Shown one piece after another: positions 34,541-48,680 of a DNA stretch of 64,000 nucleotides. The notes below the pieces were generated by a model. The model did not search any database and had not been told where the DNA came from. It saw only the letters and a list, made by a program, of their open reading frames with translations. Position numbers and translations under genes: made by a program. Source of the stretch: Cololabis saira (Eukaryota > Chordata > Actinopteri > Beloniformes > Belonidae); contig NC_084599.1 in NCBI RefSeq assembly GCF_033807715.1, forward strand, positions 30,278,125 to 30,342,124, given 5' to 3'. Position 1 is the first letter of the stretch. Each line of letters starts with the position of its first letter.

Positions 34541-35424
34541 TGTATGTGCACTTGATGTGGAATGTACTCAATATTCCAGACAAAATTCCAAGTAATAAAT
34601 ACAAGTTTAGTTTTTGTAAAATACAGATTTACTACATTAACATGACAGAAGACAGACTCGTATACATTACTGAGCTGTAAACAAACATGGCGCCCGGCCT
34701 GTCTCCAAGCAGGTCAACTGTAGTCTAATGTCTCATTCATTTAGCTGACTGTGCGTCTGTGCTGCTGCCAGTGCCAGTGGTCCATTCACTTACACCAGGC
34801 AGTCTCAAACACTCAATCACTCGTTTATCTCGGCCTGTCTTCCCCCAGGCACACACACACACACGCGCACACACACACACACACCACCCCAACCAGGCAG
34901 ATGGTGGTGCCACCCCGCCAAAGTGGTGTAACAACGCACACACCCACAAATAAAGGGACGAGGGGATGTCTGTTTCAGCTGCGTCTCCTTGTCAAAGAGA
35001 GGCTGGCATCAGTCGTGCCCTCCATCAATCCATCATACTGCCATGTCCCTATGGGGCTCCCCTTTCATGCCCACCTGTTACAGTTATATAAGAGTTAACG
35101 GAAAGAACAAGAAGCTCATCAAGAGACAAAAGAAAAAAACATTGGGTGGAAACACACAATTTATTTATATTCTTTTGAATTATCTAGTATTTCTGCTTCA
35201 TTGCTGTGAAGCATATTTTATAAAATGTACAGGGTGGATACATTTGTATAGGATCTCATTAGTCTTTTCAACCACTTACATCATTTTCGCTTTAAGCAAT
35301 TTAGTACCCCTCAGGCACAAATTCATATCGTAAGGGTTATGATGCTTGGTTTGAAGAAAAACTATACAATTCACCCCCAAATTTTCATAGGTGGGGTATT
35401 TGGAGGTATGAAAGCTGGAAAAAG
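34541..35424. other. No gene; CA tract at 34849-34884
   Basis: A 35 bp CA/CG tract is the only repeat. Frames at 34751-35098 and 34989-35333 have no domain. Confidence 0.4.
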
Positions 35425-35579
35425 TTGGGCTTGGGTCTGGATCAGGTTCAAGCCCCAGAATGGCAACCAAGACAAACCACCTTGGGCCCCTGAGCAAGGC
35501 CCTTAACCCTAATTGCTCCACAAATGATGTGTGTGTCTCAGATGTAAGTTGCTTTAGATAAAAGCATCTGCTAAATGAC

Positions 35580-35611
<32 letters not shown>
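35425..35611 (+). repeat. tRNA-derived SINE, 5' truncated, (AGT)n tail
   Basis: A B-box-like GGTTCAAGCCC (35445-35455) is followed by CAACCAAGACAAACCACC, TTGGGCCCCTGAGCAAGGCC, CTTAACCCTAATTGCTCC and a GTAAGTTGCTTTAGATAAAA / GCATCTGCTAAATGAC tail, which is the well-known fish SINE tail shared with L2-type LINEs. The A box region is missing or diverged. The copy ends in a 32 bp AGT microsatellite (35580-35611). Confidence 0.85.
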
Positions 35612-36789
35612 ATGGAAACTGAAAAAAAATGTTTTGATTAAGCATGATCCAGGATTGACTGATTTAAGTGAGCTATGATAACCAATTTACACAGCTGTAT
35701 TATGGAGAACTCAATAATCAGCACCTTGGACAGTGACTGTGACATTGTTTATGTTTAATAATCGCTTGCATGAAGAGCCACTTGTTCAGCTGTAATACGA
35801 ATCCCTTTTGATTTCTCATTACCAAGTAAGAATTACATTCACAGTATATTTTCCGTTCATTGTTGTCACTTCAGACAAACACTTTGTAGGACTGACGTAT
35901 ATCAGACAAAATGTTTTAAGAGGCCTCCATCACTTGACTGAAAGGATGGATAGAATAAAAGGCAGGAAGGGTGGATTATTCTGAGGCTGCTTGCAGCTGC
36001 CGTGGTGCTTTACCCCGAGGCTGCGCACACACCCAAACACACATACACACAGTCATACAGACACAAATACACGCAGAAGCCAAACAGGCCTTACAACTAA
36101 CACATAAATCACCTTTTTAACAAAGAGAATGACAACTAACCTTAACAGACAAGACAGATTACTGTGAGAATGAAAGACAGTGTACCAGAGAGCATCTGGG
36201 TATGTCTTAATATGCATGTACAGTAGCAAGAAAAAAGTATGTGAACTCATTTGAATTAAAATAAAATCTGCACTTCATCTATGTCACATTAATGGACATA
36301 ATGTGGTTATGCTGACATCACACATACGATTATAATGTCCTGTGTCTTTTTTAAACCCAACTATTAAACATTCATAATATAAGAGGAAAAAGTTAGTCAA
36401 CCCTCAATGTTGAATCTTGCTTGAAGCTCCTTTTTGGCAGCAGTGACTCCACACAAGTTCTTTCAGAAGCTCTGAATCAGATCTGCACAATGTTCAAGAA
36501 GAGTCTCTGACCATTTCTCTTTAGAAAACAGCTTCAGCTAAGACAAATTTGTGTGATGTCTGGTGTGAATGGTTCTAATGACTTATTTCCAGATTTCTCT
36601 GGTGTTAAGGTCTGTGCTCTAGATGCACTACTACTGCACTAAGGTGGATTTTCTTTTTCTGAAGCCATTTGGTTGATTTAATCCAATGCTCAGTCATTGT
36701 CCTGCTGCATCACCCAACTTCTACGAATCTTCAACTGGCACACGGCTATCCTAACATTAAACTGGAGCATTTTTTTGTATACCTTTAAG

Positions 36790-37504
36790 TAGGGCTGTTC
36801 GATTTTGCCCAAAAATAAAATCTCGATTTTTTTCTCTCAAAATCCAATTTTCGATTACGATTACGATTATTTTGTGAATTGACAAAAGGCAAAGAAATGA
36901 TTTCAAATATGCTGTTTTTTTTCATTTGCCCCATTGGGCTTTAAGTGCAAACTTTGCTCTTATTAAACCAAAAATGAATGAATAAAGTGCAAAACTCTGT
37001 AAAATAAGTTGAAAAAAAGTTTTAAAAATATAATAAAATATAAAGTTTTATCTCTGGAAAAAAAAATCAGCAAATCAGCACTTGCAAACATACAGTAAGT
37101 TATATTTCCAATTAAATAAAACAAGACATTTTCTAATTAAACTAAACTGGGTCTTTGCATGCTAAATAATAATGCAACCCATGAAGGAGGTAGAGGTGTG
37201 TAATGTCAGTCATTACATTTGCTATTCACATTTGCAAGTTTTTTGCAAGGAACACGAGCCGGTCTACCGCATCTGGCTTGAGGGATGCCCGCTGGCATGT
37301 TACAACGCCCCCTCCTACACTAAAGAGCCTCTCCGGGCACTTGTCGGAGGTATTGAGAGGTATTTCCATCAATCATTAATATGGTATCAATCATTAATAT
37401 GTGTGATATGTGTGAAAAATCGATTTTACGATTTTCACGTTTTAACATCGTTCTAATTACATAATCGCGATTACGATTTAAAATCGATTAATCGAACAGC
37501 CCTA
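36790..37504. mobile_element. Short hAT element with CCTTTAAG duplication
   Basis: TAGGGCTGTTCGATT at 36790 and its reverse complement ending at 37504 are the ends, with perfect CCTTTAAG copies at 36782-36789 and 37505-37512. CGATT/AATCG motifs are dense in both subterminal zones. A 94-codon plus-strand frame (37172-37456) shows no transposase motif. It lies inside the Tc1 element and is younger than it. Confidence 0.92.
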
Positions 37505-38159
37505 CCTTTAAGACTTTAGCACCAACAATGGCACAGTTTAAACTCTCATAAAAGATGTGCTGGATTACTAATATGACACGCATAATTGGGTTAATTTGTT
37601 TGGAATTCAGGATTGGCAATTAGTTCAATCTTGGCGGCATCATGGAGGTAACGTAGGCAAAGCAGCTGAAAAAGAAAACAGTTGCCCTTATCATTTCTGA
37701 TAAGTACACCATAGTGTTTGTATGATTTTTCACGAATAGTACGCTGTGTTTGAGCGTAGTCAGGAACAAAGTCCCAATCTTTCCCCTTCAATGATGGCAA
37801 GCAGTCAGGTTCCTGAGGAAGGGAAGAGAACCTAAATCATGATTCCCTCATCACTTAACCCTTGAATGTTTTTTGATGAGCAGTTGATTCTTCTATTGTG
37901 CTCTTCCATGGACACCTTGCTTGTTTAGTGATTTACATTCAGTTAAATTCATGAACACAAATGTTACCATGTCTAGTGGTATATTCAAGCCTTAATCAAT
38001 CACCCATGGTTTCCTTCTTTCCCTTACTGAGGATTCTGTGTGGTGTCTTTGGAGTCATCTTGGCTGGGCATCCACTCTGAATAGTCACAGTATGAAACTT
38101 CCTCCATCTTCAGACAAATTGCCTACATATGGCAAATTGTATGTATTCCTGTAAACTAT

Positions 38160-39746
38160 GGGCCTGATTTACTAAAGGTTTGCGTGCGTAAAAACCTGTG
38201 CAAACTGTGTGTGCGTCTCTGAAATCCGCAGAATAGCGCACGCAATCCATTTAGTACTTTTGCCCTGATGAATAATCAATATGGGGCGTAACCGCCAGAG
38301 AGCGCTAAATACTGGGAGGGGAAAATGCAAATAGGTTAATTTACCACACGCAATGAGATTTACCAAGCCTGAAAGTAGTTGCGCGTATTGTGATTGCGTC
38401 TGTATTTAATACGTTTGAAAGGAAGGTGCTAATCTGCTGCTGCTGTTATTGTGGCAAGGAGGCGACATCCAAAATCAAAGAATACGCAGAGAGAGAGTCT
38501 TTATTCTGCTGCATGCTATTTTAAAAATGGTTGCACAAGTTTTATTAAAGGCCACTTTTTCTTTAGTTCTTCGCCTTCTTGCCACCTTCTTTTAATGTGC
38601 CCCCCTCCACTCGCCCACAAGCAGGCCAAGCCTTTGTGCCAAAATTTGTATTTTATTGATTACTTATCTTATTGAACGTGAAATCATCCTTCGTAAATTA
38701 CATTTAAAAAATACATTTACAAAAAAACTATTTTTTTAGTTATATTTGCGTGCCCTGCTTTGCTCCGAGTCTGCGCCCACTCGCCGCCGACTCTGCTCCA
38801 CCTGCGCGGACTCTGCGCCGAGTCTGCGCCACCCCGTTCTATGTGAAAAAGGCTTAACTCAGAGGGGGAACACTGAGTCTTTTTTTAGACATTTTGGTCA
38901 GATTTTCACTGTCAACTGCGGATTCTGGTGTTTTCCTCTTTGTAGCAAGTTTAAACAAATCCTCCTCCATTACACTATCCTCCTCTCCATCCAACACAGA
39001 CTCAGTCATCCCGGTGGCAGTCTGTCCAGTCAGCCCCTTCAACAGAGCCTGACTTCCAGACTCTGCCATCTAGCTCTGTACACCGGTCGCTTCGCTCTGC
39101 ACAAAAACCTGCGCCCCACTTTGCACTTCGCCCGGCGCCCCGCCCGGCGCAGCAGAGCCGGCTGTCAGCTCTGACAGCCGGCTCTGCTGCCTGCCGTTCC
39201 CCCGCTCTGTCGGGGCATGAACGGATCAACTTGATATATTGAAAACATGTATGTGACCTCGTTGTGTGTTACGAGTAAAACGTTTTCAGTCAAAGTAAAA
39301 TGTGCGCTTCCTTGCATTATTTACATCTAAGTGATTTTATTTCTCCACATGTTTTAGACAGATTATTAATAGGAAAGCAGTGAGAATGCACTTTTTTCCT
39401 TAAAATGCTGTCCTACAGGACGGATTTTGTGCCCGCCCTAATAAGCCTCGTGCCCCCTCTGAATATTTGCTCTGGCGCCGACCCTGTCTCTAACTCCAAC
39501 TCGTCAAATTTCATTTTGCGCTTGCGACTATCCTGCTTTCCATCCACTCTCCATGGCGCAGAGTTTGCGCTCGCAAACCGTAAGACACGCAACACCTCAT
39601 TTAAATACTGAGGTTTGCACCTGTTATCAATTGCGCACGCAATCTTAGTTGATCACCCGCAAAACACGCAACAACAGCACGCGCAAACTTTTTCAGTGCA
39701 CACGCAATTTAGTACTCTTTATTTAGGATCTTAGTAAATCGGGCCC
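38160..39746. mobile_element. PIF/Harbinger-like element with TAT duplication
   Basis: GGGCCTGATTTACTAA at 38160 and, reversed from 39746, GGGCCCGATTTACTAA are the ends; TAT flanks both sides (38157-38159, 39747-39749). GCGCACGCAA-type motifs recur near both ends. The GGGCC start and 3 bp duplication agree with PIF/Harbinger and with the 23347 element. Internal frames are short: MARRRHPKSKNTQRE at 38451 may be a transposase start, and the rest is decayed or inserted. It lies inside the Tc1 element. Confidence 0.78.
38735..39240 (-). pseudogene. GC-rich leader plus 71-codon frame, retroelement-like
   Basis: On the minus strand a GC-rich segment with a 42 bp perfect hairpin (39149-39190) leads to an ATG at 39069. 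The 71-codon frame starts MAESGSQALLKGLTG, is acidic in the middle (DGEEDSVMEEDLF) and basic after it (KLATKRK), and ends at 38854. A GC-rich leader before a short charged protein recalls the 5' end of a LINE with the start of ORF1, but the family is not recognised. It sits within the Harbinger-like element. Confidence 0.25.
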
Positions 39747-40121
39747 TATGAGATTACTTTGTGTTCCTAACCTATATAGATATTAGCATTCATTTAAGTT
39801 TTTGAGCTCACTTATATTTTCCTCTGGCACTTTGAATCTTTTATATGTGTGATCAGTAAAGATCAGTATAATTTCTAGTGTTTTATCAGCTTTAGCACAT
39901 TGTGCTTGTCTATTATTGTAACATACAATGACAATTGGATGACATTTTAAAATGAATGCAGAAAAGCAGTTATTCCAAGGGGTTCATATACTTTTTTCTT
40001 GCCGCTGTATTTGTAAAGTTCAGTGTGTGTGCACAAGTGGGTATCAGCCAGAAAAGCACCTTGGCTCAGAAGACATCAACTACTTTCAAAAGTCAAAATC
40101 TTACTTATGTAACCCTGAAGT

Positions 40122-42143
<2,022 letters not shown>

Positions 42144-42626
42144 CATCCTTCCATTATTTATATGCGCTTGTTCCTATTCAGGGTCCCGGGGACCTGCTGA
42201 TCATTTCTCTCCAAAGTATGAACATAGCGGTCTATATTGTACAGTTCTGTCATTCTGTGGTAGAAATGTCTTCGTCTGCTGAGATTCCATGAATATGTTT
42301 CTGCTTATATCCCAAAGGAACCTTGAGAGATGGCGCATCACAGCTTAAAGATTTTTCTAATTGGAATTAAGTGATTTTTTTTTTTTTTTTATATCAGCTC
42401 TCTTTTGGCAAAACACTCCCTGAGCAGGTACAGAGTTCATGGCAGGGCCACATACCTGTATAGACACAAGGACAATTTAGTATCTCAGTTAACCAGTTAA
42501 AACATGCATTTGGGCTATTGGAAACCCACATTAGCACAGAAGAACATGCAAATTCCACACAGAAATGCCCCTGTTTGGATTTGAACCAGGAACCTTCTTG
42601 CTGCGAGGCAACAGTGCTGCCAAGAG
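42144..42626. repeat. L2-type LINE 3' region, two separated blocks
   Basis: ATCCTTCCATTATTTATATG and TTCAGGGTCCCGGGGACCTG at 42144-42203, then CATGGCAGGGCCACATACCT, GGACAATTTAGTATCTCAG, AGAACATGCAAATTCCACAC and GAACCTTCTTGCTGCGAGGC at 42430-42615, follow the order of a very common fish LINE tail that I recognise. About 220 bp between the blocks, including a T run at 42372-42391, does not belong and may be an insertion or decayed sequence. Confidence 0.72.
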
Positions 42627-45600
42627 AGTAGGACATTCAAACAAATTGTGACACTGATTTGATGATGTCATCATAAACGTTTAAAAGAGACGCCACTCAT
42701 CAGAAACCACAAAGTGTGAGTGTAGGTTAAGTGTGCCTTGAGATTTGTTTAAAGATTTCTACTTTAAGATGTCTTTGCTTAGTTGTCCTTCACTTTCTGG
42801 TCATTTTCCATCTTTTTCATATTTTAAATCTTAACTTATAATTGCATAACTCCTTTTGATCTTTGATCGTCTCTTTGATTACAAGTGTCCTTATTTTTTG
42901 TGTCTGTGTGATCACATTCAAGGATTTGAACCCATTTTATGTTTTAATTAATATAATGTGACATTTGGGTTATCTTTCTTTATTTTCGCCATTCTTTTCA
43001 CATCTTTGGAGACACTTGACATCTCTTCAGCTTAGGTCACCTCATTTGTTAGGAGTCCTGTTGAAACATTGGGCCCCTGGACCTATAGGCCTGAAAAGCC
43101 TGTTTGGTAATCTGTCTATGATTTAAATAAATAAATACAATTATTTGCCACAAAAACAAGACACTTTACACCAAATGCGACTAAAAGGCCGCTGTTTGTG
43201 GCATTGGACTGATTCTCACTTTTACACATGAATTCATGAGTATAAAAAGGGATCAAGAGATTTACCCTCCTCTTCCTTTTTGACTTTGTGCTGCAGCAAA
43301 GCTGTAAATACAGTTATGCGGTTGTCTTGAGGTCATTCCAAGGTCGCATAAGTCAATGCAAAACTAAGAGAATCAACTCTAAAAACAACAACAACAAACA
43401 CATTTTTCTTCTCCTCCACCAGCAAATCCTACGCCTGTCTTTTTTGTCTCTTGTGTTTTGGGGTTTTTTTTTTTTTAGATGTTTTTAGCACAGCGGCTAT
43501 TAGCCTTCATGTTAATCCCCTTGGAGAATAAACTCATTAGAACATTAATCACTGGATTCTAATTACCTCTCTCTCTCTGTGTCTCTAATTCAGGTACTTA
43601 GACAAGCCTCCCCTCTCCGAATCCATGAGGGAAAAGTTACAGTAAAATGAACAAATAAGTGAGTCAACTCAGCTACAGTACATAGTCTGTGTTTAAAAAA
43701 AAAAAGAAAACAGTTCATTGCACTCAGGTGATTTTCCCTTTCTGACCATTGAGTGTCACCTAGTACTTGTGGAGGTGTTTTTGAAGGACATTTAAAGGTT
43801 CTATGTAAAAGAAGGCAAATGAGTGTTGCTGCATTCCTAATATTCCTGCTGTGTTCTCATCAGTTCTCCATGTTTGTCCATTTAATCGGCCTGTGATGTC
43901 ACATCTCTTGTTCCTTCCTCATCTTTTGTATCACTGTCCTCCTGCACCACACACATGTCCTTTCCTCTTTTACCCATCTGGATTTGGGGTCTCTTTCTGA
44001 TATAACTTCGGCTTTGAAACGTCAGTCCTGCATGTAAATGTGTTTCCTGTTGTCATGGTTACTTGAAAAATAAGAGTTGTGAAACATCTATGTTCGTGGG
44101 AAAAAAAGTCTCAAAACATACAAAGAAACCCAACAAGGAGAGCTGCAAAGACGTATAAATAGAACTGGCTGCCATTGGTGTGGTGCCACTAGAACGTCTT
44201 AGAAGATAATGTTCTTGTTTTGTTATTTTTCTGCTTATCATCTGCTGTAAACAACTGCAAACAGAAGTGCGCTGGCTGCTGAGACACACTTTAGTCCCTT
44301 CGCGAAGTCATGCAGTAGTTTCATTTTCATGTGTTGCTCATCCAGGCCCTCTTCCAAGGCCGACTTGCAGCACAGTGGGACACCTTTACTTCTGTAGTTT
44401 GTGTGGAATTAATATATTTTGTGGTCTCATAGGTGGCATTTTTCCAACATGTAAAAGTTGTGTTAGTGTGTGTGTGTGTGTGTGTGTCAGCTGGGAGGAC
44501 ACTTCCTGCTAACAGGCCAGAGCAGGCTCTGGCAGCTGGGGGAGGAAGGAGGATGGCAGTGAGCCGTGGAGGTGCAGTTCCCTAACAGTCACACGGGACC
44601 ACACAACAAGACAACACACTCCCTCCCTCTCATTTTTTTTTTCTCTCTCCATCTTTGTGTCTCTCTATCTTTTCCTCTCAACTTAAGTGGAAACAGAAAA
44701 TTAAAAGCGGCGTCAGGTTTTCATATTCTGAGTGCTTTGCAGCTGATAGGACTTGATACCCCGGAGCATTTACTCGGCTTAACAGTTTAAAAGCGTCACT
44801 TTAATGCATATGTGTGTGTGTTCTGGGTGGGACTGCTTAGCTGTCACCTACACAGTACCTATGATGCAGGGTCTTTGTGGTAGCTTCTCATGGCTGAGTG
44901 CATAGGACACACACACATGCACGGCAACACACACATGCACAGCGTTGACAGGTGGAGGTAAACGGAGCAGAACTCTGCTAATCCACCTCTGCCTGGGCGA
45001 TGGAGAGCAAGAGGTGAAGGATGAAAAAAGTGACGTGAGGTGTAGCAGTGTTTTCTTAAACACCAAAATCCCTTTAAATGACACATCATTAATGTGTTGT
45101 GCAGTCAAGCTACAATGAGATTTAAGGTATACTTGTACCACTCACGGATTCTTCGGAGAGAAAGATAAATGTCTGCTCAACAAGTAAAGGAAAAAGGTAA
45201 ACAAATCAATGATTGTATGAAGTCCAGTCATGTTTTGTTCAGTTATTGGTATCTACTATAGTTGGAGCTCAATCTGGCGTGTAGATAATGTGTCTGGACT
45301 CAGAAACCCTTTTTAAAAAAATGTAATTTAAATATAAGCATCATGACCCTAAATACGATTAAGCAGGTGTAGATTATTGATTATTATTCGATTGAGCTAT
45401 TTTCCATTCATGCAAAACAGTTATTTTCACATTGAGATACAGAGATGATTCATTATTCTGATCATCCAAAATGATATATCTCTATAACTAACAGGCCTGC
45501 CGTCATTTAAACATCCTAAAAAAAAACACTGACCATCCAAAACATCCAATGGTGCACTACACGCCAAAAAGGAAATACAGAGAACCATCCAAACAGAACA

Positions 45601-48468
45601 GAACAATAACAGCTGTACTTACCTTGAGGGTTTAACATGAAGTTGATCTGTGCTTCATAAATCTGATCCCCAATCAGAGCATCCAGCGTAATGATTGATT
45701 AAGAGGGCGGGTTATTCACGTAACAATTAGATTACTCATTTTTTAAGGTTCGGTTGATTCAAAGGTTACAAACATATTCCTGTGCAGTACATTTTTTCAT
45801 TTGCTGGATTTATCTTTCATAGTTGACGGTTTCAGTGACATGGATCAGCTACAAATTCAGCAGGAAATACAACCAGTTACTGTCTTCACAAGGACGCACT
45901 TTGGATCCGACGATGTTCAAGAAGAGGAACGAACACAACATGACTCATTTGAAATGCTCCAATGATATGCACCAGGTCTCGCATCATCCACACACAGCAC
46001 GGTGGAAAGAAACAGAACATTTTTTTTGTCCAGCTGTTGCCAACACACACTGCACCTTGTCAACAAACTTCATTCACTTTTTTCCTTTATAATAATAAAC
46101 AATGCTTCATCTGTGCAAAGATATACATAATGTTCCAGTTTAAATTCTGTATTTGCTGCAGTTGCTGCTCTACTTGAGGTCACTTTCACTTGCACTCTAA
46201 AGAAGTTTATATCTGCATATTGGGCTTGCAGAATGATAATGTTCTGTAAAATACTACTTCAGTATAATGGCGCATACATTTACACAATGATAATGGAGGG
46301 AACTTCGTGAGCGTGAGCGCTACCTTTTTAGTGCTAAAATATGATCATTGTAGCACTCTTATTCAAACGGATATTAAATACTGTATGGTACTTCAGATGT
46401 AACTAATGGGATATTACTACATCTTTATTGCTATAGATGGACATCAGCAGGAAATGTTCTCAGAAACCGAAATATTACCATTATTTCTATAATTTAACAA
46501 CATAACTTTTAAAAAACATATGCCACGTTAAAAACATAGATCGTCTGTTTTGACAAGAACCCCTGAAAATAAGGTCCAGAGGAGTCGGGATGGTCTGGTG
46601 AGCCTTGTAATACCACTTTGCTGAGGTGATATGGATCATTGTGGTGTTTAGTCTAGCTTCACACATTTAAATGAAGAGGAAACTCACTTATCTATCACAT
46701 TCAAGAGTTCTGAGCGGATTGTGTCTCACAAAAGGGGTGGACCTACACATTTTCTTGTGATATGCTGCCCTCTTTTGGTCTGGAGTGGTACACCTACATA
46801 GAGTGCCTTTAATACTTATGTCTGCTGTTTTGTATCCAGTGAAAATGACTAGATTCTGAAATTAGTGATGTTTTATACTAGACTGAGTTATTCTCAAACA
46901 TTTAATTGGAAATTAGATCTTCATTTTCTTTGCATCACAAGTAGCTGAAACAACTTTTTCTTTTTGAGTTTTTAATGAAATATCCTGGCAAAGAAGCTGA
47001 CATTTTACCTCAAGAGCACATGTCGATACAAGCATGCTTGTCATTCTCTGTACCCAGTTAGAAACTGGTTAATGAGTAATTCAACAAGAATTATTCTGAT
47101 ATGCTTAAAAGCAAGTGAGTTTAAAGAAAGAAGTGTGGAAGAAAAGCTGACATTTTCCTCTAGAGGCCACCCTTCAACTCCTGAGACATGGAAAAACGAC
47201 TAATATATATCAGATTTACCGTCCAACACATGCAGTATATAAAAATATTTAACTTTATTTGCTTATAGAAAGACAACATTTTAATGAAGGGTTCAAGAAG
47301 TTACACATATGCAGGGTCTGACAAAACATACGTCTGTATGTCAAACTTGTGTACACACATAAATTTACCCTCACACAGAGCTTGACGGGCAGTCAGTACA
47401 GATGTTATCATGCCAGTCTTGTGTTGTTTCTTCAGGTGCTTTGCAGCAAGTTAGGCCATGCAGCCCGCCTGCCGTGTCTGTCTCGAGTGCACATGTACGC
47501 ATGCACTTGCACTCACATGCATTCAAACTCTCAAGTCCCTCTACAGCTTTGATGTTTGTACAAATAGCTTTGCAATCTCGGAGCAATGTAATCCTTTAAC
47601 CCTTCTCCCATCATCCCTTCTCCCTCTTTGCTCCGTCATTCCTTTCAATTTTTTTTTTGTATATTTTGGCCTTTTTTCTTCCTCTCCTGCCTTCATCATT
47701 CTCTTGGCTTCCTTCACTTCCCTCTCGTCTTCACCCCTTCCTCCCTTTTGTTTTCCTTCTTTTCTTCCTTCAGTCGTGTGTCTCTCCTATTTCCCCAACT
47801 ATGTTTAGGCAGAGGGGTAGAAATGTCTTTATTCAAAGGTTCATCATCATGAAGAAGTGAACAGTTTTGCATCAGTAATGTAACACAATTGAGAGTTTGC
47901 AGGCCAAATGAGTTCAGAGTATGCAATTACTAATTGATGATTTTTCAGTCACAGCAGAACAATAAAGTTGCACAGTTATGTTACTATATAATTTCAATTA
48001 CCCGACAACACAGAAGGAGACAAAACGTCATGCCGGCATTGTTGTGAGGTGATCTTGTGGAAGAAGCCAGAACTCAGCTTTGAGGTATAAAAGTGTTGAT
48101 TGTTCTGAAAGCAGACATCAGGGCAGACTTGATAATATGGATATACATTAACAAATGTCTCTTAAAACCTGATGATGCAAAAAACGAACCTCTCTCTTAA
48201 CCTTGTCCAGAGGTTTTGTCAGCATCTCTGCGCTCAGAAGCAGCACGGTCGAAAGAATGTGTTCAGTTGAGTAGATTGTCTTTGCTTTGGACCCAATGAA
48301 AAAGACAAAATCAGCAGCATGTTAAGCATCCGTGATGGTGGGGGTTTGTATCAGATTATTTTAAATGTGATTTGCAATTACCATCTTCTCTTAATTCAGG
48401 AAATCAGACGGATTTTATGACAATAAAGGCTTTGTTTAAGCTTGTCGTCCCAGAATGCCCTCACTTTA
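42627..48468. other. 5.8 kb with no recognised gene
   Basis: I see no transposon ends and no domain-bearing frame. There are T/A runs at about 43460-43476 and 43694-43704, a 25 bp TG tract near 44466-44487, and pyrimidine-rich DNA at 47590-47790 that produces overlapping serine/phenylalanine/leucine frames. This is the quietest part of the window together with 48.7-56.4 kb. Confidence 0.4.
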
Positions 48469-48680
48469 GGGGGGTGGCAGCCTAGTGGTTACAGAGGAGG
48501 GCTGGAGTCTGGAGGACCCAGGTTCAAGCCCCTGGATTGCAACCAAAAGTCAACCACCTTGGGCCCCTGAGCAAGGCCCTTAACCCTTACTGCTCCCCGG
48601 GCTCCACTAGAAAATGGGTTAAATGCAGAGAAAGAATTTCCCCATTGTGGAAGTACTAAGGGAAGCTTTCTTTCTTCTTT
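48469..48680 (+). repeat. tRNA-derived SINE with A and B box
   Basis: GGTGGCAGCCTAGTGGTTA resembles a polymerase III A box region and GGTTCAAGCCC (48521-48531) a B box. The body CAACCACCTTGGGCCCCTGA / GCAAGGCCCTTAACCC is nearly the same as in the 35425 SINE. The tail differs: AATTTCCCCATTGTGG followed by a TTTC-rich end. No working tRNA fold is present after the head, so it is a retroposon rather than a tRNA gene. Confidence 0.85.

Larger units (their letters stand above)
36221..40007 (-). mobile_element. Tc1/mariner element split by two later insertions
   Basis: CAGTAGCAAGAAAAAAGTAT at 36221 and, reversed from 40007, CAGCGGCAAGAAAAAAGTAT are the ends, each next to TA (36219-36220, 40008-40009). 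These ends, the following GTGAACTCATTTGAATTA and the antisense blocks CATTGTCCTGCTGCATCACC and CAACTTCTACGAATCTTCAA match a fish Tc1 family I recognise, transposase on the minus strand. The frame is full of stops. Subtracting a hAT (36790-37504) and a Harbinger-like element (38160-39746) leaves about 1.47 kb, the usual Tc1 length. Confidence 0.85.

Noticed and set aside
48469..48545. tRNA gene
   Set aside because: Box A and B-like motifs are present, but the body continues into a known SINE pattern and the cloverleaf cannot be completed.
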